From NCBI RefSeq assembly GCF_013364215.1, contig NZ_CP054923.1, forward strand, positions 1,612,001 through 1,676,000: a DNA stretch of 64,000 nt, in the 5' to 3' direction. Below the pieces are notes generated by a model. It was not told the DNA's origin, made no database searches, and saw nothing but the letters and a program-made list of their open reading frames with translations. Shown one piece after another: positions 24,755-33,329 of the stretch. Numbering within the stretch: the first letter of the stretch is position 1; every line of letters begins with the position of its first letter. The DNA comes from Verrucosispora sp. NA02020. GTDB lineage: Bacteria > Actinomycetota > Actinomycetes > Mycobacteriales > Micromonosporaceae. The position numbers and the translations under genes were made by a program.

Positions 24755-25318
24755 ATGGATCCACGGGTGGCGCGAACACGGACGAGCCTGCAGGAAGCGC
24801 TACTGGCCCTCGCCCGCGAACGCCCCCTGGACGAGATCGCAGTCGGAGACATCACCGGCCGGGCGGGCATCAACCGCAGCACCTTCTATCAGCACTACGA
24901 CGACAAGGAACAACTCCTGACGGCCGCACTCAAGAGCGCCGTCGACCGGGCCTCCGCCGGAATCCACACCACCAGGCGGGACCCTCTCGTCCCGGGTACC
25001 GCACCCGAGATGAGGCTCTATCTCGAACACATCGCCGCCAACGCGACCGTCTACCGGCAGGTCCTGCAGAGCAACAGATCCTCGATCGTCGCCGCAGCCC
25101 TCCGCGAGCGGATCGAGGAACTGATCACCAGCGGCCTCGACGCGTCGACCGCCCTCGACGAGGACGACCTGCCCCGCGATGTCCTTGCCGCCGCACTGTC
25201 GGGCATGACGATCGGCATCATCACCGCCTGGCTTCGGCGCGACCCGCTCCCCGATGCGGCCGTCGCGGCACGATGGCTCTGGCGCAGCCTCACCCGCCCG
25301 GCGGCCCCGCAGACCTGA
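24755..25318 (+). CDS. TetR/AcrR family transcriptional regulator
   Basis: Protein of 187 aa. The DNA-binding region reads LQEALLALARERPLDEIAVG then DITGRAGINRSTFYQHYDDK, a strong match to TetR helices 2-3. The C-terminal half is helical, with a WLRRDPLPDAAVAARWLWRS ending typical of TetR_C-type domains. Divergent from the MMPL gene across the palindromic operators, so it is the likely local repressor of that exporter and of itself. Confidence 0.88.
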   Translation: MDPRVARTRTSLQEALLALARERPLDEIAVGDITGRAGINRSTFYQHYDDKEQLLTAALKSAVDRASAGIHTTRRDPLVPGTAPEMRLYLEHIAANATVYRQVLQSNRSSIVAAALRERIEELITSGLDASTALDEDDLPRDVLAAALSGMTIGIITAWLRRDPLPDAAVAARWLWRSLTRPAAPQT

Positions 25319-25449
25319 CCGACAGGGTCCGTTCCCGATCCGCCGTGGTTCAGCAGCGTCACAATTCACCTCGACGCACGGTCGTGTGTGGAGGCCCGGA
25401 ACAGAACCCAGGCTCCGGCTGACGGATCCCGCCCATTTCTGGAGGAACG

Positions 25450-26403
25450 ATGAGACGACGTGAGCTGTCCGATGGATCGGGCGTTCAGGTCAGCCAACTC
25501 TGTCTCGGTGCCATGTCGTTCGGGACGGTGATCGACGAGGCGACCTCTTTCGCGATCCTGGACCGGTTCGTCGAGGCCGGCGGCACCACGATCGACACCG
25601 CGAACTGCTACTCGTTCTGGGTGCCCGGTGGGTCCGGTGGCGAGAGCGAGGCGGTGCTGGGGCGCTGGCTGGCCAGCCGGGGCAATCGGGACGACCTGGT
25701 CCTGGCGTCGAAGGTCGGCTCCGGGTTGGCGGCCGGCGGAGGGGCCGAGGGACTCGGCGCGTCGGTGATCCGGGAGCAGCTTGCCGGCTCGCTGAAGCGG
25801 CTCGGCGTCGACCATCTCGACGTCTACTACGCCCACCGCGAGGACCGCGAGACCTCCGACGAGGAGACCCTGGCCACGTTCCACGAGGCGGTGACCGAGG
25901 GCAGGGTGCGGGCGCTGGGGGCCAGCAACCACGCCGCCTGGCGGCTGGCCGAGACGCGGGCGTTGGCCTCGGCTCGGGGGTGGACGCCGTACACGGTGGT
26001 CCAGCAGCGCTATTCGTACCTGCTGCCGCGTCCGGCGACCGTGCTACCTGAGGGTGGGCACGTGCACGCGAGTGACGAACTGCTGGACCTGGTACGCAGT
26101 CGCGATCTGACCATGTTCGCGTACAGCACGCTGTTGTGGGGGACCTACACCCGCGCGGACAGGCCGTTGCCGGAGCACTACGCGCACCCGGGCACCGAGC
26201 GCCGGCTGCGGGTGCTCGGGGAGGTGGCGGCGGAACTGGACGCCACCCCGAACCAGGTGGTGTTGAGCTGGCTGATGGACGGTGACCCGGCGATCGTGCC
26301 GATCGTCGGGGTCAGCTCGGTGGCACAGCTCGACGAGTGTCTGGCGTCGGTCGACCTGAAGCTGCCGACCGAGCTGCGCCAGCGCCTGGACCAGGCCGCC
26401 TGA
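25450..26403 (+). CDS. aldo/keto reductase
   Basis: Protein of 317 aa with ATG behind GGAGGAACG. The (beta/alpha)8 AKR tetrad can be placed: Asp and Tyr in TTIDTANCYSFW, Lys in LVLASKVGSG and His in LDVYYAHRED. NADPH-binding GVSSVAQLDECLASVDLKL lies near the C-terminus. Substrate is unknown; the family reduces carbonyls, including reactive aldehydes. The following SDR is co-directional with a 140-nt gap, so they may or may not share a transcript. Confidence 0.9.
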   Translation: MRRRELSDGSGVQVSQLCLGAMSFGTVIDEATSFAILDRFVEAGGTTIDTANCYSFWVPGGSGGESEAVLGRWLASRGNRDDLVLASKVGSGLAAGGGAEGLGASVIREQLAGSLKRLGVDHLDVYYAHREDRETSDEETLATFHEAVTEGRVRALGASNHAAWRLAETRALASARGWTPYTVVQQRYSYLLPRPATVLPEGGHVHASDELLDLVRSRDLTMFAYSTLLWGTYTRADRPLPEHYAHPGTERRLRVLGEVAAELDATPNQVVLSWLMDGDPAIVPIVGVSSVAQLDECLASVDLKLPTELRQRLDQAA

Positions 26404-26543
26404 ACCGAGAGTGCCTGGCGAGGCCGCCTGAGCAGGATGCCACAGGCCACCGAGGCCGACCGCGCTTGACGCGGCGGCGGTACGCGGTAAGCCTTGTCAC
26501 GCCTGCGATGCCGGTCGTCGGCGGCGGGCCGGAGGGGTGACGG

Positions 26544-27479
26544 ATGACGCGCTGGACGTACGACGATGTTCCCGACCAGCGGGGACGTACCGCGATCGTC
26601 ACCGGCGCCAACACCGGCCTCGGCCTGGAGACCGCCCGGCTGTTGGTGGGCCGGGGCGCGCGGGTGGTGCTCGCCTGCCGTGACCAGGGTAAGGGCGAGG
26701 CGGCCGTGGCACGGATCCGGGCGCAGTTCCCGGACGCCGAGGTGCGGAGTCTCCGGCTGGACCTGGCGGATCTCGGCTCGGTCGCCGAGTTCGCCGCCGC
26801 GTACCGGGCCGAGCACGACCGGCTGGACCTGCTGGTGAACAACGCGGGCGTGATGTATCCGCCGCTGCGGCGTACCCGGCAGGGGTTCGAGTCCCAGTTC
26901 GGGGTGAACCACCTCGGGCACTTCGCGCTCACCGGCCGGTTGCTCCCGCTGCTGCTGGCGACCGAGGGGTCCAGGGTCGTCGCGGTGGCCAGCAACGCGT
27001 ACCGCACCGGCCGGATCGACCTCGACGACCTGAACTGGGAGCGACGGCGCTACGGGCGCTTCGCCGCGTACGCGCAGAGCAAGCTCGCCGTGCTGCTGTT
27101 CGTGTTGGAGTTGGATCGCCGGTTGAGCGGGGCCGGGGCGCCGGTGCGGGTGACCGCCGCCCATCCCGGGTGGACGTACACCGGCGAGGGGCAGGGGCGG
27201 GACCGGTTCGTCGACGTCGTCAACACCATCGGGCGGTACGTGGCGATGAAGCTCGACGACGGGGTGCTGCCGACGTTGCGGGCCGCGACCGATCCGGGGG
27301 CCGAGAGCGGCAGCTACTGGGGGCCGGCGCACCGGATGGAGAACTCCGGTCCGCCGGTGCGGGCGGGCCGGAGTGCGCGGGCGCGGGACGTCGCGGTGGC
27401 GGCGCGGCTGTGGACGGAGAGCGAGCGGCTGACGGGTGTACCGATCACCGTCGACCCGGTCGGTCGTACCGACCTCTGA
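26544..27479 (+). CDS. short-chain dehydrogenase/reductase, retinol-dehydrogenase-like
   Basis: Protein of 311 aa. Cofactor motif TGANTGLG, structural NNAGVM, catalytic Ser in AVASNAYRTG and YAQSK (Tyr-x-x-x-Lys) are present; Asn of NHLGHF completes the tetrad. The longer loop and RRTRQGFESQFGVNHLGHFA place it near the retinol dehydrogenase/WW-oxidoreductase group of SDRs, which usually use NADP(H). Substrate unknown. A moderate ribosome-binding site, GGAGGGG, precedes the ATG. Confidence 0.9.
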   Translation: MTRWTYDDVPDQRGRTAIVTGANTGLGLETARLLVGRGARVVLACRDQGKGEAAVARIRAQFPDAEVRSLRLDLADLGSVAEFAAAYRAEHDRLDLLVNNAGVMYPPLRRTRQGFESQFGVNHLGHFALTGRLLPLLLATEGSRVVAVASNAYRTGRIDLDDLNWERRRYGRFAAYAQSKLAVLLFVLELDRRLSGAGAPVRVTAAHPGWTYTGEGQGRDRFVDVVNTIGRYVAMKLDDGVLPTLRAATDPGAESGSYWGPAHRMENSGPPVRAGRSARARDVAVAARLWTESERLTGVPITVDPVGRTDL

Positions 27480-27607
27480 GGGTGTGCGGCCGGGGCCGGG
27501 AATCGCTGTGGTCCGGCCAATGATCCGTGGAAGTTTCATCTTTACCGGAGATCGCGCGGTAATCACCGGCGCCGCATGTCCAATTGCCGCATCCGGCGGA
27601 TATCGGT

Positions 27608-27648
27608 CGGAGTAAACGGGGTGGCGCGTCAGGCATAGACCGGAGTAA
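27608..27648. promoter_or_regulatory. direct repeats in the upstream region of the M48-EACC1 operon
   Basis: The 291-nt gap 27480-27770 is clearly less GC-rich than its surroundings and must hold the promoter of the protease operon. CGGAGTAA occurs at 27608 and again at 27641, a 33-bp spacing (about three helical turns), a pattern compatible with an activator or repressor site. No standard promoter could be assigned. Confidence 0.3.
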
Positions 27649-27770
27649 GGTCTGCGCCTACCCCGATACGTCTCCTGACTGAATCATGGCCCGGCGGCCT
27701 GGTGAGGAAACAATTCTCCCCTGCATGCCGGGCCGCCCCTTGCCCTGTTCGGCCTCGTGGAGGAGCTTCC

Positions 27771-30026
27771 GTGCAGCAGCACGATCCCGATGCGGCGCAG
27801 CCCTACGGCGATCAGCGAAATCAGATTGCCGACACTTCTTCCGCACCTTCCGTGCGAATGACCGAATCCGTCGAGGAGGGGACTCGCCCCGACCCGGACG
27901 GCGGTCGGCTGGCCAACCGTCCGCCCGGCTATCCGAACGCCGTCGTCTGGCTGCGGGTCGGGATCCTGCGGGATTGGCGCGGCGTCCTGGGCGCCTTCGT
28001 CGCGGCCTGGCTCTACGTGCCGGTGGCGCTGTTCACCGCAGTGGTGCTCGCGACGACCGCCGCGCTCACGCTCGCGTTCACCGGCGGCGGGATCGTCGCC
28101 GACCAGGTGCCGCACGCGGTACGCGACGCCCCGATCATCGGTGGGCTGATCGATTCCTTTCTGCAGCAGTCCGGTGGCCCGATCGGCGCTTTCGTCGGTG
28201 CGGCCATCGCATTCCTGGTCGGTCTGCTGGTCATTCCCGTCCTCCGGTTCAGCGAGGTGGACGGGCCCGTCTCACTGCTGGCCCAACTGGTCGGAATGGT
28301 GGGCGCGGCCATTGTGCTGGGCCTGCTCTACACGCTGTACCGAGTGGTGCTGGAGCACCGTTTGTTGCGGGTGTCGGGCGCCCGCGACCTCAGTCGGCGG
28401 GAGCGCGATCTGATTCTGCCGATCCTGCACGAATGCGCACAGCGGCTCGGTCTGCCGAGTGTCCCGCGACTACTGGTCGAGGACGACCTGGTCACCACGA
28501 ACGCGCGGGCGTACTCCCGGCACGTCGTGGTCACCACCGGTCTGCTCACCGACTCGCGGGAGGAGATCGCCGCGCTGCTCAGTCACGAGCTGGTGCACTG
28601 GCGCACCGGTGACGAGATCACGTCGGCCTTCGTCCGGGGTGTCGGGCTGCCCCTGGTCCTGGTGCACGCGGTGCCCACCTGGCTGATGCGCAGGTTCCCG
28701 CACCCGGCCACGAATCTGTTCGTCTTCCTCTTCTTCTGGCCGGTCCTGCTGACGATGAAATACCTGGTACAGCCGCTGCACCGCGCCGACGTGCGGGCGG
28801 CGGAGTACCGGGCGGACCTCGGCGCGGTGGCGGCGGGGCACGCCGACGGTCTGCGGGCGGTCCTGGAGCGCCGCAAATCGTTCGAGAGCGGGCGCAGTGG
28901 CTGGGACGAGGCCGTCTGCGCCGAGCATCCGCCGAACGAGCTGCGCCTCGACCGGCTGGAGCAGGTCCAGGCCGCAGGCGACGTCCCGGACACCGGGACG
29001 CCACCGAGGCGGGTGGTCGCGCCGGCAGAACTCTTCGGCGGGGACGACCCGGTCAGCGTCCGGCGACCGGCCGTCATCGGTGCCGCCGTCCTGCTCTCGG
29101 TCTGCCTGGTCTCCGGCCTGCTCGGGGTCGTGCAGTGGGGCTTCTTCCGGCCGGTGACCGCCGTCGACGGATACTTCTCGGCGCTCGCGGACCGGGACGT
29201 GGACGACCTGGTCGGATGGCTGAGCCCGGAGGTCGAGGCGGCAGTGCGCGGCGACGACCTGCTCGGCAAGATGATCGAGTCGGCCGACTACCAGCCGCCG
29301 ACCGACGTCGACGTCACGGCGATCGACCGGAAGGAGGACGACGCCACCGCCACGGTCTCGTTCGTGCTCGGCGGGGAGCGCATGGAGAGCGAGCTGACGC
29401 TGCGCCGGGACGACGGGGCGACGGCGGGGATCTTCCGGGGTTGGCACGTCGTCGGTGGTGTCTCCACCCTGGACGTGACCTCCGGTCAGCAGGGCCTCCT
29501 GGTCAACGGGGTGTCGATGCCGGAGAACCCGCAGGGGCAGTCGGTGCTCGCCGTGCCCGGCGTGTACCTGGTGACCGCTGCCGCCAGCCCGTTGAGCGAG
29601 ACGCCGTCGCAACGGATCGGCGTGGCACCCGGTGCCGACTACGCGACGCCGATCCAGGTCGTCGCCGAGTTGAAGCCCGCCGCCCGGTCGACGGTCGACG
29701 CGCAGGTGAAGGAGTACCTCGACGGCTGTGCGCGACAGACCGTCGCCGCCCCGCAGGACTGCCCGTTCCGGTTGAGCGGCTACCAGGGTGCCAAGGGGAT
29801 CACGTGGACGATCGCCAGCTACCCGACGCCGCAGATCGACCTGCTCGGCCCGGCAGCGGCGCAGGTCAGCACGCCCTACGAGGAGCAGGGTCAGGTGCGG
29901 GTGAGCGGGACCTACGAGTCCTACTTCGGCGAGGAGGAGTTCACCGAGACCTACCCGCTCTCCGTCACCGGCATGGTCACCGCCGCCGGTGCGGGGCTGA
30001 CCTTCCAGCCCGAGGTGGACGAATGA
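27771..30026 (+). CDS. membrane M48-family metalloprotease with large C-terminal extracytoplasmic domain
   Basis: GTG at 27771 has GGAGG 8 nt upstream and gives 751 aa; the frame is open 69 nt further. An acidic cytoplasmic start is followed by membrane helices near 75-105, 135-155 and 165-190. The peptidase domain has LLSHELVHWRTGDE, the HExxH zinc site (His272, Glu273, His276), and AAEYRADLGA with Glu345 as third ligand, as in HtpX/Ste24 peptidases. A further helix at about 434-460 leads to about 290 residues outside, with a nuclear-transport-factor-like start (AVDGYFSALADRDVDDLVGW) and a C-terminal beta-rich part. The stop overlaps the EACC1-like start (ATGA). Confidence 0.85.
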   Translation: MQQHDPDAAQPYGDQRNQIADTSSAPSVRMTESVEEGTRPDPDGGRLANRPPGYPNAVVWLRVGILRDWRGVLGAFVAAWLYVPVALFTAVVLATTAALTLAFTGGGIVADQVPHAVRDAPIIGGLIDSFLQQSGGPIGAFVGAAIAFLVGLLVIPVLRFSEVDGPVSLLAQLVGMVGAAIVLGLLYTLYRVVLEHRLLRVSGARDLSRRERDLILPILHECAQRLGLPSVPRLLVEDDLVTTNARAYSRHVVVTTGLLTDSREEIAALLSHELVHWRTGDEITSAFVRGVGLPLVLVHAVPTWLMRRFPHPATNLFVFLFFWPVLLTMKYLVQPLHRADVRAAEYRADLGAVAAGHADGLRAVLERRKSFESGRSGWDEAVCAEHPPNELRLDRLEQVQAAGDVPDTGTPPRRVVAPAELFGGDDPVSVRRPAVIGAAVLLSVCLVSGLLGVVQWGFFRPVTAVDGYFSALADRDVDDLVGWLSPEVEAAVRGDDLLGKMIESADYQPPTDVDVTAIDRKEDDATATVSFVLGGERMESELTLRRDDGATAGIFRGWHVVGGVSTLDVTSGQQGLLVNGVSMPENPQGQSVLAVPGVYLVTAAASPLSETPSQRIGVAPGADYATPIQVVAELKPAARSTVDAQVKEYLDGCARQTVAAPQDCPFRLSGYQGAKGITWTIASYPTPQIDLLGPAAAQVSTPYEEQGQVRVSGTYESYFGEEEFTETYPLSVTGMVTAAGAGLTFQPEVDE

Positions 30027-30421
30027 ACACCGACGCGTCCGTAGCGGGACGGCAACCCGTCCGACTCCAGATGATCACCACGCTCCGGCAGCCGGCCCAG
30101 GTCCCGCTCGTCGACTGGATCCACCGCCGGCCGGAGTTCCGGGCCGGCGTACGGGACCTGAGCGGGCGTGGCGGAGGGCGGGCGGGCTTCAGCGAGGCCG
30201 TCATCATCGCGGTGGTGGCGCAGAGCCTGCTGCCCGGACTCTTCGCCCTGCTGCAGACCTGGCTCAGCCAGCAGCCCAGCGGTGCCACGGTGCGGATGCG
30301 GATCGGGGAGTCTGAGGTGGAGGTGCAGGTGACCGGGCGGACCGATCCGCGCCAGTTGCTGGAGCAGGTCACCCGGACCATCCAGGAGCACCGCGATCCG
30401 CCCCGCCCCGGCCCGGAGTAG
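30023..30421 (+). CDS. EACC1-like effector-associated constant component
   Basis: Protein of 132 aa overlapping the protease stop by 4 nt, so translation is coupled. The layout fits EACC1 (effector-associated constant component 1) described by Aravind and colleagues in NTP-dependent conflict systems: an N-terminal LVDWIHRRPEFRAGVRDL, a glycine-rich turn, one amphipathic/membrane helix (FSEAVIIAVVAQSLLPGLF then LLQTWLSQ), a beta strand pair TVRMRIGESEVEVQVTG and a final DPRQLLEQVTRTI helix. EACC1 is expected to hold effectors at the membrane or transmit a trigger. The match is by remembered pattern, without a profile search. Confidence 0.65.
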   Translation: MNTDASVAGRQPVRLQMITTLRQPAQVPLVDWIHRRPEFRAGVRDLSGRGGGRAGFSEAVIIAVVAQSLLPGLFALLQTWLSQQPSGATVRMRIGESEVEVQVTGRTDPRQLLEQVTRTIQEHRDPPRPGPE

Positions 30422-30491
30422 GCCGTACGCCGGCGATTGTCGATATCGTGTGACGTCGTGCACGGCGGGACCATTTCCTAGGCGGTGCGGT

Positions 30492-32141
30492 ATGACGGTC
30501 ACTGCGGACCACGCCGAGTTGGTCGTCGCCGCACAGGCGGGGGACCGGTCGGCCCGTGACCAGCTCGTCTCGGCGCACCTGCCGTTGCTCTACAACCTCG
30601 TCGGCCGGGCGTTGAGCGGGCATCCGGACGTCGACGACGTGGTGCAGGAGACGCTGCTCCGGGTGGTCCGTGACCTGCCCACCCTGCGGGCGCCGGAGAG
30701 TTTCCGCTCCTGGCTGGTGGCGATCGCGCTGCACCAGATCGCCGGCCACCGCAGCCGGGTGCGCGGCGCGGTCGACCGGCTCGCCCTGGGCGACGGGGTG
30801 GAGCACCTGTCCGGCGGCGGGGACGTCGAGGGTGAGGCGATCGGGCGGCTGCACGTGTCGGACCAGCGTCGACAGCTTGTCGAGGCGACCCGGTGGCTCG
30901 ACCCGGCGTACCAGCCGCTGCTGGCGCTCTGGTGGCAGGAGTGCACCGGTGGGCTCAGCCGGGCCGAGGTCGCCGCCGCGACCGGTGTGACCGTCGCGCA
31001 CGTCGGCGTACGCCTGCACCGGATGCGGGAGCAACTGGAGTCGGGCCGGAGCATCGTCGCGGCGCTGGCGGCCCGTCCGCCCTGCCCGGACCTCTCGGCG
31101 GCGATCCGTGGCTGGGACGGGCGACCCACGCCGGTGTGGCGCAAGCGGATCGCCCGACACGTCCGCGACTGTCCGTACTGCGGTGCGGGTGTGGCCGATC
31201 GGGTGCCCGCCGAGCGGCTGCTGCTGGGCATCGCGTCGTTGGCGGTGCCGGTGGGCCTGACCGCCGCACTGGTCGCCAAGGGCCTGCTGGCCGGGGCGGC
31301 CGGCGGCACCCCGGTCGTGGCGGCGCACGCCGTCGCCGGTGGGGCAACGGTGGCGGGCGGGACGGCGGTCGCCGGTGGCGCCGCGATCGACGGCGCAACG
31401 GTGGTCAGCGGTGGGGCGGCCGTCGGTGGCACGGCAGGCCAGGGCGGGTCGCTGCTGGGCGTGCTGACACAGGCGGTGGTGGCGCATCCGGTGGCGAGTG
31501 CCGCCGCCGGGGCGGTGCTGATCGCCGGGGCCACCGCCGGGGTCGCGCTGCGGCCGGATCCGGCGCCCCCGCCGCCGGCCGTCGCGGCGCCGGTGACGAC
31601 GTCCGCCGCGCCGCCGCGCCCCAGCCCGACCCCGGCCACCACGACCCCGGCGACGTCGCCGTCCGTGTCACCGTCGGCGGTACGCCCGTCCGTGCCGGCC
31701 GGCACCATCCCGCTGGGCACCTGGTCGTTGGAGTCCGTACGGGCACCGGGCCGGTACCTGACCGTCGACGGCGACGTGGCCGGGCTCGACGAGGTGACCG
31801 GAGCCAGCAGTGCGCAGGCCCGGCGACGGGCCACCTTCACAGTCGGTCGAGGGCTCGCCGACCCGGACTGTGTCACCCTGCGCAGCGCCGACGGGCGGTA
31901 CCTGCGGCATGCGAGCCTGCGACTGCGGCTGAGCCCGAACGAGGGCACCCCGCTGTTCCGGGAGGACGCGACCTTCTGTCCCGAGCGCGGCGCGACGGCT
32001 GCCTCGGTGACGATGCGCGCGCACAACTACCCGCATCTCGTGGTGCACGAGCGTGACGTGGGGTTCTGGATCGACTTCCCCGACGGTACGCAGACGTTCG
32101 CACGGGCGAGTTCCTTCCGGGTCCGTAACCCCTGGGCCTGA
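30492..32141 (+). CDS. ECF sigma factor fused to zinc-finger-like segment, membrane region and AbfB (CBM42) domain
   Basis: Protein of 549 aa. Residues 1-185 are an ECF sigma factor: VDDVVQETLLRVVRDL (region 2) and LSRAEVAAATGVTVAHVGVR (region 4). His223, Cys227 and Cys230 in RHVRDCPYCG imitate the HxxxCxxC site of zinc anti-sigma domains. A hydrophobic helix (about 242-270), an Ala/Gly/Val-rich stretch with GGATVAGGTAVAGG-type quasi-repeats, a second helix (about 325-350) and a Pro/Thr linker follow. Residues 408-549 (RAPGRYLTVDG, DCVTLRSADGRYLRH, NYPHLVVHERD) match AbfB arabinose-binding domains. Such a protein would be a membrane-held sigma with an outer sugar sensor. Confidence 0.82.
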   Translation: MTVTADHAELVVAAQAGDRSARDQLVSAHLPLLYNLVGRALSGHPDVDDVVQETLLRVVRDLPTLRAPESFRSWLVAIALHQIAGHRSRVRGAVDRLALGDGVEHLSGGGDVEGEAIGRLHVSDQRRQLVEATRWLDPAYQPLLALWWQECTGGLSRAEVAAATGVTVAHVGVRLHRMREQLESGRSIVAALAARPPCPDLSAAIRGWDGRPTPVWRKRIARHVRDCPYCGAGVADRVPAERLLLGIASLAVPVGLTAALVAKGLLAGAAGGTPVVAAHAVAGGATVAGGTAVAGGAAIDGATVVSGGAAVGGTAGQGGSLLGVLTQAVVAHPVASAAAGAVLIAGATAGVALRPDPAPPPPAVAAPVTTSAAPPRPSPTPATTTPATSPSVSPSAVRPSVPAGTIPLGTWSLESVRAPGRYLTVDGDVAGLDEVTGASSAQARRRATFTVGRGLADPDCVTLRSADGRYLRHASLRLRLSPNEGTPLFREDATFCPERGATAASVTMRAHNYPHLVVHERDVGFWIDFPDGTQTFARASSFRVRNPWA

Positions 32142-32317
32142 CCGTCGGGCCCGACTCGCCCGACCGGCGACCCGCGATTCGGCGACGCACTTTTCGTAAT
32201 GCCGGACCGGCTGCCGCGCCTCCTACTGCGTGAGGCGTCGGCGGCTCATGACCGGTGGTACGCCGCACGCCGTTCGTCCGAGTCGGCGGGAGCCCGTATG
32301 CAGGTGAGGCCACGGTC

Positions 32318-32671
32318 ATGACCGAAGAACGTCCGCCGCCGACCCCGCACCGGGTCGTGGCCGAGTCGGCCGAGCATCCGCCGATGCGCCCGCTGTGGTT
32401 GTGCCGCCACTGTGGCCACCCCTGGCCGTGTACGCGTGGCAAGCTCGCCCTGCTGGCCGACTACGAGGGTGCCCCGGTCAACCTCTTCGTCTATCTGGCC
32501 GGTTGCCTGCACGAGGCCATCGACGACCTGCATCGACTCGATCCCTGCCAGACCGGCAGCGCCGCCGACATGTTCGACAGGTTCCTGGGCTGGCCGAACC
32601 GACTGAACCGGCGCTACCGGGTGACCCGGACGAGCGTGCGTGGCGACCGGCCCCCGACGGTCAGTCGGTAG
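32318..32671 (+). CDS. small conserved actinobacterial protein with Cys/Trp motif, function unknown
   Basis: Protein of 117 aa from ATG 32318. The core reads MRPLWLCRHCGHPWPCTRGK, with three cysteines and a His that could bind a metal, then LLADYEGAPVNLFVYLAGCL and DMFDRFLGWPNRLNRRYRV. Proteins of this type are frequent in Micromonosporaceae, often with several copies, and are sometimes labelled flavin reductase without visible support; no flavin fold is apparent. A broken relative lies at 22110-22320. A hairpin ends the unit. Confidence 0.7.
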   Translation: MTEERPPPTPHRVVAESAEHPPMRPLWLCRHCGHPWPCTRGKLALLADYEGAPVNLFVYLAGCLHEAIDDLHRLDPCQTGSAADMFDRFLGWPNRLNRRYRVTRTSVRGDRPPTVSR

Positions 32672-32685
32672 GACCGGACAGGGCC

Positions 32686-32716
32686 CGGGGACGGCCGACG
32701 CCTACGGCCGTCCCCG
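32686..32716. terminator. bidirectional hairpin terminator
   Basis: Perfect 12-bp stem CGGGGACGGCCG / CGGCCGTCCCCG with a 7-nt loop between convergent genes (32671 plus strand, 32736 minus strand). Confidence 0.8.
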
Positions 32717-32735
32717 AGCTGCCCATACGCAGTCG

Positions 32736-33329
32736 TCAGCTGGTCATCATTGCGAGCATCTGCTGGATGCCGCCCTGCCGGGAGGCGCGTACCCGCTCGC
32801 CGAAGGCCTTGGTCTCGGCGTTCTTGCCGCCGCTGCGGACCAGGTTGGCCAGTTCCATCGCGTTGTGCTGGTGCGCCAGGAAGAGGCTCAGGAAGGACGT
32901 GTCGAACTCGGCGTCCTTGACCGTCGTCAACGCCTCGATCTCGGCCGGTCCGGTGCCGGGCAGTCCACCGTGGTGGGCGTGCAGGTTGGGCGCGGTGTCG
33001 ACCTCGGTGGACTTGCCCCAGCTCCTGAGCCAGCCCTCGATCATCTTCAGCTCGTCGGACTCGGTGACCTGCACCGCCTGGGCGAGCGTCTTCAACTCCG
33101 GGTCCTGGGCGCGCTTCACGGCGGTGGCGGTCATCTGCAGGGCCTGCCGCTGGTGGTGGACGAACATCTGCAGGAACATCACGTCGGTGTCGTTGTACTC
33201 GTCGCCGGCCGTGATCTCGGCGACCGTCGTGTCACTCGTCGGAGCGGGCGGCGGCTGCGCGGCGGGTGACCCGCAGGCGCCGAGCAGGAACGGTACGACC
33301 AGGGCTGCCGCGACCAGTCGGCGCCTCAC
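32736..33329 (-). CDS. DUF305 lipoprotein, probable copper-binding partner of the LPMO
   Basis: GTG at 33329 overlaps the LPMO stop (GTGA) and gives 197 aa. The lipobox is FLLGAC. Two helical His/Met repeats typical of DUF305 follow: FLQMFVHHQRQALQMT and FLSLFLAHQHNAMEL, plus HAHHGG between them. DUF305 proteins such as CopM bind Cu(I)/Ag(I) in the periplasm through these His and Met residues. Translational coupling to a copper monooxygenase suggests delivery or storage of copper for it, by inference. A GTG four codons upstream is an alternative start. Confidence 0.85.
   Translation of the reverse strand: MRRRLVAAALVVPFLLGACGSPAAQPPPAPTSDTTVAEITAGDEYNDTDVMFLQMFVHHQRQALQMTATAVKRAQDPELKTLAQAVQVTESDELKMIEGWLRSWGKSTEVDTAPNLHAHHGGLPGTGPAEIEALTTVKDAEFDTSFLSLFLAHQHNAMELANLVRSGGKNAETKAFGERVRASRQGGIQQMLAMMTS

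Noticed and set aside
29135..30022. Long N-terminal extension of the EACC1-like frame
   Set aside because: It is a shifted frame inside the M48 protease gene; the ATGA overlap at 30023 is the natural start.
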